Shown: positions 46,676 to 57,548 of the stretch, piece by piece
How positions within the stretch are numbered: the stretch's first letter is position 1
Layout: the number at the start of each line of letters is the position of its first letter
Assembly (NCBI RefSeq): GCF_000315625.1
Contig: NW_005434669.1
Coordinates: 155,486-219,485, forward strand
Reading direction: 5' to 3'
From: Guillardia theta CCMP2712
Lineage: Eukaryota > Cryptophyceae > Pyrenomonadales > Geminigeraceae
Length of the DNA stretch: 64,000 nt
Translations under genes and position numbers: made by a program
The notes under the pieces: generated by a model
The model's database searches: none
Told to the model about the DNA's origin: nothing
The model's input: the letters and a program-made list of their open reading frames with translations, nothing else

Positions 46676-47755
46676 GCCCCCTCCTCCTGAAGATGTTCTT
46701 GAGGCGGGTTGCTTTCATGAAGCAGGGGGGACGTGAACACAAAGTAATCGTCCGGCACAGTCACGTCCCCACAGACAGAGTGTAAAATCATGACCACCCC
46801 TCCTTCAGACGGACTTTTATGGGCCTGAAACTACCTTTAGTCAACTCATCTTTTAAGGGGGGTACTTTAGGCAGGAAAGGGGGGTTACTGTTCGGAATGT
46901 AACGTGACATCTGGTCATGACTTGTAGAATGTTCGTAGTCTACCATAGTACAGTGCAGGTACCTTTCTGGTAAAAAGTACCGGTACTTCAGTGGTCTTTC
47001 CGGTTCTCCGGTTAGATATAAAGATACATCACCCACCCAACCCTTCGTAGAAAATCTTTCTACCCCTACCCCCTGTTTCCCAACACCCGAGTTTTCTATA
47101 CCCCCTTGAAGTTTGAACTTGAATGCCCTTCAAGGGAGCTGAACTAGGCTCTCTCATTTACTATATTTTGTGATATGAAATAATGTGATACTTCGATGCC
47201 CTTGAATTCAACACCACACACCCACATCAAGACTACCCCCGGGTCTCCATACACTCCCACCCACAGTTGTTCGTCCTACTAATGACCTTGGCGGTCGGGA
47301 CCACCTCTGATTCAACCATTTTACATGGTTTTGGCTGCTCCAATTGGCAAATTTGGTCAATATTTCTAAACTATTCCGGTTTATCTCTAAATTTTTGAGA
47401 TCAATTTTCACTGTTGTAAGACAACATTTCAAATTACTGCTAAGGCTCAACCCGCCAACTAGCATTAGGCACGATCTTCACATGCATAGCGCGGCATTGT
47501 TGTACGCTGCGATGCCATTTGAAGGCGCTGTTTGCCTCATTGCATATTGAATCGGCACTCATAGAACCTTACTTACTCGCATTGACTTGAATGCGTCCTT
47601 TTTGCTAACTCACCTTCAGTTTGGCGTGATGCTATATGGATTGTGTAGAATTTTTCTTATGGCTCGTTTACAAGAGTATCTATTTCTTCCAGACATGTAT
47701 CTATTTCTTCCAGACATGCGCATTTGCACAATGTGTGCTCTGTTCCTTCATACAC

Positions 47756-47825
47756 GTGCATCTATCTGCCAATGGTGTCGATGTACCCATGGTTGTAGAC
47801 CATAGTTTGTGGTAGCTCAATCCTT
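47756..47825. promoter_or_regulatory. 70-bp conserved upstream block of ABC copy C
   Basis: Near-identical to 40971-41040, about 130 bp upstream of the copy C ATG. See that entry. Confidence 0.5.
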
Positions 47826-47951
47826 TCAGAACATTCTTTCTATTTCATTGCCAAACAAATTCATTTCGTCAAGTGTGTGTTGTTGTACTCGCCCTCATCT
47901 TGTGCCTGGCAGGTACTGGTGCTCACTCTAGGTCTCTTGAGACTAGACACA

Positions 47952-50900
47952 ATGTCTGCACTGCCTGAGCAGATATCAAACGAGGCCTCAGAGATCAAAG
48001 GGGACGTTGTCCTCAAGAACTTGGCATCGGGCAGTGCTGTGACATTGCCAGACGAAGACAAATGCCCAGTTGTCCTCGCAGGGAGTGATCGCCCGCAACC
48101 CGATGAGGCGAAGAAAGACGACGATCTCGGCGAGAAAGCTTCCTTCTTTGCTCTCTTTCGCTATGCTGATGCGTTTGACTGCATCCTCATCCTCATTTCG
48201 TTCGTCTGCTCCCTCGCAACCGGTGCAGCTCTCCCTGCCTTCACGCTGTTCTTCAAGGACCTCATCAACGGAGGGTTTGAATCCGGCTCGCTCTCTGCCA
48301 GTAAGGTCAACGAGAAGGCACTTTTGTTTCTCTGGATCAGCCTGGGCTTGCTCGTATGCGGCTCCATCTCCAACGGTGCCATGCTCTTGGCCGCAGCTAA
48401 CCAGGGATCAAGGCTGCGGAGGCAGTACGTGAAGGCCATCTTGAGACAGAATATCGCTTGGTTTGACACCCAGAAGACTGGAGAGATCACCACGTCGATT
48501 GAGCGCGACTGCTCCAACGTGCAGGGGGCCATAGGCGAGAAGGCCGTACTCTTCGTTCATAACCTGTCCACTTTCGTGTTCGGCATAGCGCTTGGGTTCT
48601 GGCAAGGGTGGCAGATGGCTTTGGTGAGCTTGGGAGGAGAGGGGAGGGGAGGGGCAGGGCTCTGACATAGCTTGCACAGGTGCTTTGTGCGTGCTTGCCG
48701 CTGCTGGCCGGGGCTGGAGCTTGGATGGCAAAGAACCTGGCAGACCTTGCTACTAAGGGAGAGCGGGCGTATCGCTCTGCAGGTATGACGAGGAGGAGAA
48801 GGAGGAAAGTGTTGGGATGCGCTGACGGGCTTGGCCGGTATGACCAGGAGCTGTTGCGGAGCAGGCCATCACTGGGATCAGAACTGTAGCGTCGCTGCGA
48901 GGAGAGCAACGAGAGAACCAGAGGTACTGCTCGAACCTGGACGAGGCGCTGGAAATGGGAATCAAGAAGGCTCGTACCAACGGACTGGGAATGGGATCTG
49001 TGATGGGTAGCTTCATGGGCACTTATGCGCTTGGACTGTGGTTTGGCAGCTGGCTGATCGTGCATGGCGTTACCAACAGCCGCACTGGTGTTCTCTACTC
49101 AGCAGGAGACGTGATTCTAGTCTTCTTCTCTGTGGTGATGGGAGGCTTTAGTCTCGGTCAGGTCGGGCCTTGTGTGCAGGCGTTCATGAAGGGCCAGGCG
49201 TCAGCTAAGAGAATCTTCGACATCATCGACCGCAAGCCCCCCATCGACATCGAAGATCCGTCAGGCGAGAAGCCAGCAAGTGTCAAGGGTGACATCTGCC
49301 TCAAGGGCATCGCCTTCACCTACCCAGCCCGCCAGGACGCTCCCATCTTCACCAACCTCGACCTCAACATCGCAGCGGGTCAGACGGCGGCGCTGGTCGG
49401 GGCCTCGGGGAGCGGCAAGAGCACGGTGATCCAGCTGCTGCTTCGCTTCTACGACCCGGACGCGGGGCAGGTCATGCTGGACGGCAGAGACCTGCGAACG
49501 CTCAACGTCAAGTGGCTGCGCGAGCACCTGAGCATCGTGTCACAGGAGCCGATCTTGTTTGCGGTGTCGATCGCTGAGAACATCAAGTACGGCAAGCCCG
49601 ACGCCTCCATGGACGAGATCGAGAAGGCGTCGGTGGCGTCCAACGCTCACATGTTTATCTCCGGGCTTCCGGGCAAGTACGACACGCTGTGCGGGGAGAG
49701 AGGGACGCAGCTGAGCGGCGGTCAGAAGCAGAGGATCGCGATTGCGCGCGCCATCATCTCCAACCCCAAGGTGCTCCTGCTGGACGAGGCCACGTCGGCC
49801 CTGGACTCGGAGAGCGAGAAGCTCGTACAGGGAGCGCTGGACAACCTCATGGACGGGAGGACCGTCGTGGTGGTCGCTCACCGCCTGTCGACCATCCGCA
49901 ACGCAGACAAGATCTGTGTCTTCCAGACGGGCACCATCGTCGAGGAGGGGACGCATGAGGAGCTGTACGCGAAGCAGGACGGCTTCTACCGGGAGCTTGT
50001 CTCGAAGCAGATGATGGCGGGAGAGGCGGCGGTAGGAGGGACTCCAGCCACAACAGAGGAGAAGCCAACCCAGGCAAGTCAGCCTGTGCAGGACACAGTG
50101 TCAGCGACCAAGTCTACGACAGATGTGGTGCTCAAGGAGGTAAGCGAGGAGGAGAAGAAAGCCGAGAAAGGCTACCTGAGCCGAGCGTTCAAGCTGAACA
50201 GCCCGGAGTTCTTCCCTTGGGCCTTGACAGGGTCGATCGGGGCTTGCTTGAACGGAGCTTTGTTTCCTGTGCTTGCGCTGCTGCTCACGGAGATGCTCGC
50301 TGGGTACAGCATGTGCCTTGAAAAAGAAAACGTGGACCCTTTCAACCCCGGCAAGAAGGTTGTGTTCTCAATATTCATGGACGAGACGAGCTGCGACACC
50401 TCCTGCGTCTATCGCAACGGCCAGTGGATAGGCGCCTGTACCGCTCTCAACAACACCAGGATGTGGTGCTATGAAGTGAGCTACCCTCTCCCCTCTTCTA
50501 CTATCGGTTCTACAGCGAGCCGAGCGTGTGCTTCAACCTGATGGAGACTAAGATCGTCAAGTACTGCTATGGCTTCGTCGGGTTGGCCGTTGCTGCTTTC
50601 GTTGCCAACTTCCTGCAGCTCTTCTCCTTCGGGATCATGGGCGAGCATCTCACGCAGCGGCTGAGGAAGCTGAGCTTTGCCTCCGTGCTGCGGCAGGACG
50701 TTGGCTTCTTCGACTACACGGAGAACGCGAGCGGAAGCCTGACGACCAAGCTTGCCAAGGACGCTTCCTTGGTAGAGAACGCGGTCGGAACCACTATCGG
50801 CCTCATGATCCAGAACATCGTTGTCATGGCGATCTCTTTGACGATCGCGTTCATTCGAGGCTGGATGCTGACGCTGATCTGCTTCTCGACGTTCCCGCTG

Positions 50901-53047
50901 ATGGTGATTGCGAATATGCTGCAAATGCAGTTTATCGCGGGATCTGGCGGAGACTTGTCGAAAGCCTATGAGGTGCCTGTTGTCATTTGTGTTGCTCTTC
51001 GATCATGTCATGGATTGATCAGCATTCATGTCAGCTATGTACAGATGTTTTCACTGATGTTGCTGTTGTTCTTCCAGAAAGCCACAGCTATTGCCAGCGA
51101 GGCAGTTGCTGGGTTGCGAACTGTCGCCGCGTTCTCTGCCGAAGGTCAAGTTGAGAATGTTTACGAGGAGACGCTCAAGTGAGTGAAAGATCAAGAACAA
51201 GGCAAGGCTGCAAGTCAAGTGACTGATGTTTCCTCTCCAGGTCAGACACTGGCGCACAGCACAAGACGGCTGTAGCTGCGGGACTCGGACAAGGGTTCTC
51301 GCTCTTCACCGTCTTCTTCCTCTACTACTGTGGGTTCGCGGGAGGGGCGTACCTTATGACCCACGAGGGATACTCCTTCAAGGATGTGCTGCAGGTGATA
51401 GTGGAGGATGGAGGCTGTACATGCCGACTATGACTTTCATCTCAAGGTTTTCTTCACCGTGACTTTCATGGGAATGGCTGCCGGCATGGCGGGAGCGATT
51501 GCGCCGGACATCGCAAAGGGAAAACCTGCACTTATCGCCATCTTCAAGCTTATTGACAAGGTGACTTGATGTCTTGAAGGAATGCTCGCGCTCACGACTG
51601 AGCCAGGCTCCCAAGATCGATGCCAATGACCCGTCGGGAGAGAAGCTGCAGCAAGTGCGAGGGGAGATCGAGCTGAGAAACGTCTCCTTCACCTATCCAG
51701 CTCGTCTGGACGTGAAGATCTTCGACAACCTCAACCTCAGTCCGTCTCTCTTGCTCTGACTCGCTCCTCCTCACGCTGCCTGCCACCAGTGATCCCGGCC
51801 GGAAAGACAGCAGCGCTGGTCGGAGGGTCGGGGAGCGGGAAAAGCACCATCATCTCCCTTATCGAGCGCTTCTATGACCCCGACGATGGTCAGGTGATGC
51901 TGAAGGTGGAAGGGAAGACGAAAGAAGCTGAGAAAGCGGCAGATCCTGCTGGACGGTGTTAACATCAAGACGCTGAACTTGTCATGGTTGCGGTCGCATT
52001 TGGGGCTTGTCAGCCAGGAGCCGGTGAGAGGAGAGAGGAGAGAGGAGAGGAGAAGAGAGGACGAGAGGAGAGGAGAGGAGAGGAGAGGAGAGGAGATGAC
52101 AGGAGAGGAGAACGGAATAGAAGAGAGGGAGAGACAGAAAAAGATCGAAAGGTGACGTTCGGCTTCTCAGATCTTGTTTGCCACGACGATCTTCGAGAAC
52201 ATCCGCTATGGAAGGTGGAGCAAACGCCATTTCTGACATGCGGTGACGAGCCAGCAGGGAGGACGCGAGGGAGGAAGAAGTTATCGAGGCGTCCAAGAAA
52301 GCGAACGCTCATGCCTTCATCATGGAATTTCCTGACAAGTTTGAAACGCAATGCGGAGAGAAAGGAACTCAGATGAGCGGCGGGCAGAAACAGGTCCTCC
52401 ACTTCCTCCTCTTCCTTCTTGTCCTCGCTCCCTCGCTCCCTCCTTCCTCTCTCCTTCCGCTCTCCCTCCCTCCGTCTTCATTTCAGCGCATGTCTTGATG
52501 CTCTTGTGGTCGGCAGAGGATCGCAATCGCACGTGCGATGGTCGCCAACCCGACTGTCCTTCTCCTAGATGAAGTCCGATGCGACGCTTCCACCCTCCAG
52601 CTGACCTCCAGCTGACAGGCGACGTCAGCGCTGGACTCACAGAGTGAGAGGCTGGTGCAAGAGGCTCTAGAGCATCTCATGGTGAAAAAACGTGATCGAA
52701 GTGGCTGCAGTGTGACGAGGATGCGGCAGATGGGAAGGACAGTGGTAGTCGTCGCTCATCGCCTGTCAACCATCAAGGTGATCGACAGTTCCTTTGTTAT
52801 GCTTGCAGTCCTGATCGTGTGCCAGCATGCAGACAAGATCGTTGTGCTGTCGGGCGGAGTGATCGTAGAGGAGGTATGGGAAGCTCTTCTGATGAAGATG
52901 GTGGAGGTTGAATCTCTTGTTCGCAGGGCAAGCATTCAGATCTTATCGCCAACACCACAGGAGCTTACTCCAAGCTCATCGCACATCAGGCAAGCTTGAT
53001 CGCTCCTGTGACATGTCTTGATTGCATACCGGCAGATGCAAACGTGA
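47952..53047 (+). CDS. ABCB/P-glycoprotein-type full ABC transporter, copy C
   Basis: Starts at ATG 47952 ([20 protein letters not shown]). The first half is almost identical to B: first exon to about 48623, then the large exon through NBD1 ([27 protein letters not shown]) and TM7. Around 50473-50508 the sequence after RMWCY is replaced by a segment one base shorter than in A and B, which breaks the frame before the [16 protein letters not shown] segment. After about 51135 it diverges from [81 protein letters not shown]. It ends with a 12-nt exon MQT-stop (53036-53047) after a GC-AG intron (52990-53035). NBD2 looks intact, so the frame break may be recent, an assembly error, or bypassed by splicing I did not find. 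Confidence 0.75.
52021..52135. repeat. GAGAG-rich intronic repeat
   Basis: ggagag/gagag units in an NBD2 intron of ABC copy C, absent at that position from A and B. Confidence 0.8.
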
Positions 53048-53463
53048 GCCGACAGATGAGACGAGGAACAAGGGAGGGGAAGGAGGAGAAGGAGAAGGCC
53101 AGAGAGTGCGTGACTGAAAAAGCCATGGAGCCTGTGTTTGTATTTGTTTGTATTTGTTTGTATTTGTTGGTGTTTGTACACTTCGATAGTCTAAGACTGC
53201 AGAGAAAGTGTGTGAGTGTTTGAAGGGAGACGGACGACTGATAAACATTGAGAGAGGGCGCGGGTGAGAGTTGAGAAATTCGTTGGTTGCTCGCGGAGCT
53301 TCACCTCGATTCCAGCGTTCGGATCTGTTCCTGTTTACGATTAAAATAGTCAATCCCCACTCCCTTCCTCGCCCCCCCCCCCCTCCTCCTCCTCCTTCTC
53401 CTTCTCCTTCTCCTGCTTCTCCTTCTCCTGCTTCTCCTTCTCCTGCTCCTTCTCCTGCTCCTT

Positions 53464-53506
<43 letters not shown>

Positions 53507-53523
53507 TGCTCCTACTCCCGTTC
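53048..53523. other. intergenic region with simple repeats
   Basis: Contains gtatttgttt repeats (53135-53172), a C-run (53370-53380) and a ctcctg/cttctc tract (53380-53515). It lies between the convergent ABC copy C and the LigB-like gene. Confidence 0.6.
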
Positions 53524-55838
53524 TCAACTCACCACGAAGATTTGCTCGGCAGTGACAGCTGCAGATTCCTGCGCAGCCTCACTACCTATGTCACACACGG
53601 GAGCTTTACCTGAGCTCGCTGTACGGACTCGCGGCTGGGGGGGCGACTTGAAAACCTGCGTCATGATGTGAGGGAGGAGGAAGGGAAAGTCGGAAGAGGG
53701 AGAGGGAGGAGAGGAGGAGAGAGAAGGAGCAAGGGAGGAGAGGAAGGTTGAAGAGGGGAAGGAGCCAGGGAAGGGAGGAGCGGAGCAGATATCACCTGCT
53801 GCTGCTCGTCCTCGGGCGATTCTTTGGCACTTCCTGCAGGTCAACGACGGCAGTCGAGGAGGACACGAAGCGCGTCTCTGCAGTCTCGTCCATCTGCTGC
53901 ATCCCTAGGCCTGGTGCCGCACTGCTGGAGCTGAGGAGGGAGGATCGGGTTGCCTCCTGCACAGGATCAACAATCCCTTCCTTGAGAGACTCTGCAGCTG
54001 CCAGCTTGAGGAGACGGTCAGTCTCCGTCCCTGTGGAGGTGGAGGTGAGCTGGGTCCGAGCTGAGCCGTGCTCGTCCTCGTCCTCATCCCCGTCCCCTGA
54101 GAGCACATGGATGTCTGCATGCGAGTCTTCGTCGGGTCTGCTCTCAGCATCGAGCGAAAGCACGTTTACAGCTCGCTCTCCCTCCTCCCTCGCCCTCCCC
54201 CCGCCTGATCATCGCAGCTCAGAACGCGGGAACGTAGCAGAACGCTGACCCACGTACCACTCCGCTCCTTGAACTTCACCGTGCTGGTCTCTGGAGTGTC
54301 TCGCCCCTTGTGCTGCAGGTGAGCATGCTTCCTCGGGGGCATCGCACCGAACATGAACGATCGCATGGACAGACTTCCAAAGTTCCAGCTCATGTGGAGC
54401 TGAGAGCTGCAGCAACAGTAAGAGCAGACACTCTGACTTCTCAACTCGACCTGGGCCCTCCGGATCCCGAGGCAACCAGGAGTGGGAGGAAGTGCTCGCG
54501 GGTAGGATGAGAGGAGGAAGCAGCGATGCGGATGTTGTCGTCCTTGTGCTTGTTCCAGGAGCACAGCTTCGAGCTTCTCGCATCCCAGGCCTCATCTGCC
54601 GACTGCCATGCTGGCTTGTTCTCCTCCCTTGCCAGCACCTCACTCACCCACTGATCGAAGATTCCAGCATGAACATTCGGATCGCTCTCCCCGAAGGAGA
54701 GGTCGAGCAGCGAATGTGTCACCCCTCCAGTGCACACCAGGAGGAAGCCGCAGTCGCGGAGTTCGCCGAGCGCCTTGCCCAGCCTGACATGAAACGCCTC
54801 GTCCAAGTTGCCGGAGAGCGAGACCTGAAGGATGGGAACGTCTGCTGCGGGGAAGATGAGGGAGAGGGGCGACCAGCAGCCCAGGTCGTACCCCCTCGTG
54901 CCATCGAACTTCCAGGGTATTTCCCACCTCTCCAGGGCCTCCCCCACCTGAGCTGCAAACTCCGCATCTCCTCTTGCCAGGTACTGGACCTGGTAGAGGC
55001 TCTCGGCGAACCCGAAGAAGTCGTGGACGGTCTTGGGGGAGGGGCTACTCATGACTTTGACCTCCTCTGTCTCGGAGATCCATCGAGCGGACACACAAAC
55101 GATGCAGGTCGGTCTTCGCTCAGGGTAGTGCATTTGTATACCCAGCTCCCGCAGGAAGTCGCTGTACTCGCTCCGCTCCATCAGCAGCGTCGGGGATCCG
55201 ATGGGGAGGAAGAGAGCTGGTTGCTCAGGTAGCTGCTCTTCGACCTTCTGCTGTTGGTGCGTTTGCTCCTGCTCTGCGGCTGCCTGCGCCGGTTGCTGAT
55301 CCTGTTCCTTCTTGACCCCCTGCTCCTCCTGCTCCTCCTGCTCCCTCCGATCCCGCTGATCTTTTCCATCCTTCCTTTCCTCTTGATGCGGTGGCTCCTC
55401 CTCCCCTTCCTCCACCTTCTTCTCCTGCTCTTCCACTGCCTCCTCCACCCTCTCTTCCTCCCGAGCGCTCCTCTGCAAGGATCCCTCTGACATGCTGAGC
55501 CTGACCAACGATCGAGCTGACGAGCTCTCTTCAGCTCTCGTCCCTTGCCATGCCTGTGGTTCAGCACCAGTCATCAGCAAGTCAACAAGGAGTCTATCTC
55601 CCCCCCTCCTCCTCCCCGCCACCTTCATCAATCCTTCCTCCCCTCTCTCCTCTCCTCTCCTCTCCTCTCCTCTCCTCTCCTCTCCCTCCTCTCCCTCCTC
55701 TCCCTCCTCTCCCTCCCTCCTCCTCCCGCTCCTCGTTGTGCTCCCTGCTCCCACCGCACCGTTCGCTGTTATCCAAGTTTCACAGCCATCGTTTGCCTTT
55801 GGTGAAACCTCAGGGGTCACACCCTGGCTGTTTTGCAT
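53524..55838 (-). CDS. LigB/DODA-family extradiol dioxygenase-like protein, active site lost
   Basis: First in-frame ATG of the long exon is at 55838. About 200 low-complexity Glu/Arg/Gln residues come first. The LigB domain (about 55230-54451) aligns well with YgiD/DODA: ALFLPIGSPTLL, RPTCIVCVSARWIS, TVHDFFGFAESLYQVQY, GYDLGCWSPLSLIFP, ADVPILQVSL, GGVTHSLLDL, EHFLPLL. A phase-2 intron (54407-54450) joins to QLHMSWNFGSLSMRSFMFG, the family's C-terminal strand. The metal ligand His of GHGSP is Ile here, the ligand His of SAHW is Arg, and the catalytic His of GFDHGSW is Leu; only the last ligand (EHFLP) remains. It is therefore probably not a dioxygenase. An acidic C-terminal extension (53.5-54.2 kb) has unresolved splicing. 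Confidence 0.7.
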
Positions 55839-55900
55839 TAGAGGAGAACTAAGAAATCTCAATTCATCTGAGGTAGGGGGAAAGACAAGGAATAGTCGCA
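55839..55900. promoter_or_regulatory. 62-bp divergent promoter interval
   Basis: The gap between the LigB-like (-) ATG at 55838 and the GSCFA (+) ATG at 55901. If both starts are right, the two genes share a very compact bidirectional promoter. No motif identified. Confidence 0.35.
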
Positions 55901-57394
55901 ATGGCAAGGAAATTCCTGCTGTTGCTTGTGGCCATGGCGGGAGGAGGATGCGACGGATTCGTTACTCCTCCTCACTCCTTCCCGCCTTTTCATGCTCTTC
56001 CTCCTCTCCTCTCCTCCTCTGTCACTTCTCCCTTCCTTCCCTCTCCTCTTCCTCTCCTCACATCTCCCACTGCTCTCCTCCCCTCTCGCCCACCTTCCCC
56101 TCCTCGCCATTCACCACGAGCGCCATGGCGCTTGTGCGAGATGAATGGAGCACAGGTCTTCAGGTGACGATCCGAAAACTGTGAGCACATGGAGAAGTAA
56201 CGGGGGTGAAGAGCAGGACCGAGATCCATGTGAAGGAATTTCCCGTAAAAGTCAAACCGGATGACTCGATTGTACTGATGGGATCATGCTTTTCAGGCAA
56301 ACTCCTCTCGTCTCCTCTCGCACCATCTTCACTGACTCTCAACGGCAGAGAACATGGGCAGCAAGTTCCAGCTAGCCAAGTTCCAAGTCTGTGTCAACCC
56401 CTTCGGAACCACCTATAACCCTCTGTCCTTGGCCTGGCAGCTTGAGAGGCTGGGACAGGAGCGGAGTTTTGACGAGCAAGACGTTCGATCGCACGGGAGG
56501 AAATGTTTCAGCTTCCAGCATCACACCAAATTCACCAGCACCAGCACACAGGAGACTCTGCAGCTCATGAACAAAGAGTTCATGCTCGCAAGACAGTCCT
56601 TGCTCTCAGCTGACTTTCTATTCCTCACTCTGGGATCAGCATGGGCCTTCACCCTGAGAGAAACAGGAGAAGTTGTTTCAAACTGTCACAAGCTGCCTCA
56701 GTTGTTGTTTTCTCGCAAGATTGTCAGCGCGAGCGAGGCGAGCGAGGCGCTGAAAGATTCGTTGACGACCTGGATGTCTCTCAACCCGAAACTGAGAATC
56801 ATCATCACTGTCTCTCCTGTTCGACATTGGAAGGACGGAGCTGTTGAGAACAGCAGGAGCAAGGCAAACCTGATTGTGACAGCGCATGAGCTGATGGCTC
56901 AGCTGCCAAACAAAGTTTTCTACTTCCCTTCGTATGAGATAGTCATGGATGACCTGCGGGATTATCGATACTACCAAGATGACTTGCTACATCCTACAAA
57001 CTTTGTGATGATGGAGTGGTGAAGGTAGCAAGACTGATTGTTGATCAGGCCATTGACTACATATGGAACAAGCTCGTTGACAGTCTCTTCACCAAGTCGT
57101 CATCAACCTTGTTGAGGCGACTGGATGCGATTCATCGGGCTGTTCAACACAGGTGCAAGATGATGACGATGGTGATGGTGAGATTGAGAGATTGACAGAC
57201 CCTTCGATGAAGTGGATCCTGCGTATCAAGTGTTTGCAAGGAAGCAGTTGAGCGAAATGGAAAGTTTAGAAAAAGAATTTCCGCATGTGAGGGTTTGCTT
57301 CTTTCCCCTCGAAGTGTTTTCTTCTGAGGGCCCCTGTCGCCAACAGATGAGTTTCAAGTCCGAGAAGGAAATTTTTCTGTCAAGATTGATATGA
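55901..57394 (+). CDS. GSCFA-domain protein, possibly plastid- or secretory-targeted
   Basis: ATG 55901 opens a signal-peptide-like start (MARKFLLLLVAMAGGGCDGF) followed by a Pro/Ser-rich stretch that may be intron. The conserved core follows: DDSIVLMGSCFS, then a 52-nt GC-AG intron (56297-56348), then ENMGSKFQLAKFQVCVNPFG, TTYNPLSLAWQLERL, SADFLFLTLGSAWAF, IIITVSPVRHWKDG, SYEIVMDDLRDYRYYQDDLL. An intron at 57005-57048 joins HPTNF to AIDYIWNKLVDSL in phase; another (57153-57198) joins to RPFDEVDPAYQVFARKQ, and the frame ends at 57394. GSCFA proteins are SGNH-hydrolase-like with a Ser in the GSCF box; substrates are poorly known. The exon arrangement between 55960 and 56200 is uncertain. Confidence 0.7.
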
Positions 57395-57548
57395 ACGAAC
57401 AACACAATTGCACTTAAGGTTTTGTATCATACAAAGAGGAAATTCGCTTAAACTCTTTCTGACAGGCATATTCTGCTTTCGAAGCTTTCTGCCATGATCC
57501 GTACCTGCAGCCCACAATTCAGCTACAGCTTTCACCGTTAAGACCGTC

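Larger units (their letters stand above)
46055..47951. other. spacer between ABC copies B and C
   Basis: The left part (to about 46390) is the inverted duplicate of 33.88-34.25 kb; then a coiled-coil gene remnant, a gtaccc-rich block (46955-47110), AT-rich DNA, and the conserved upstream block of copy C. Confidence 0.6.
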
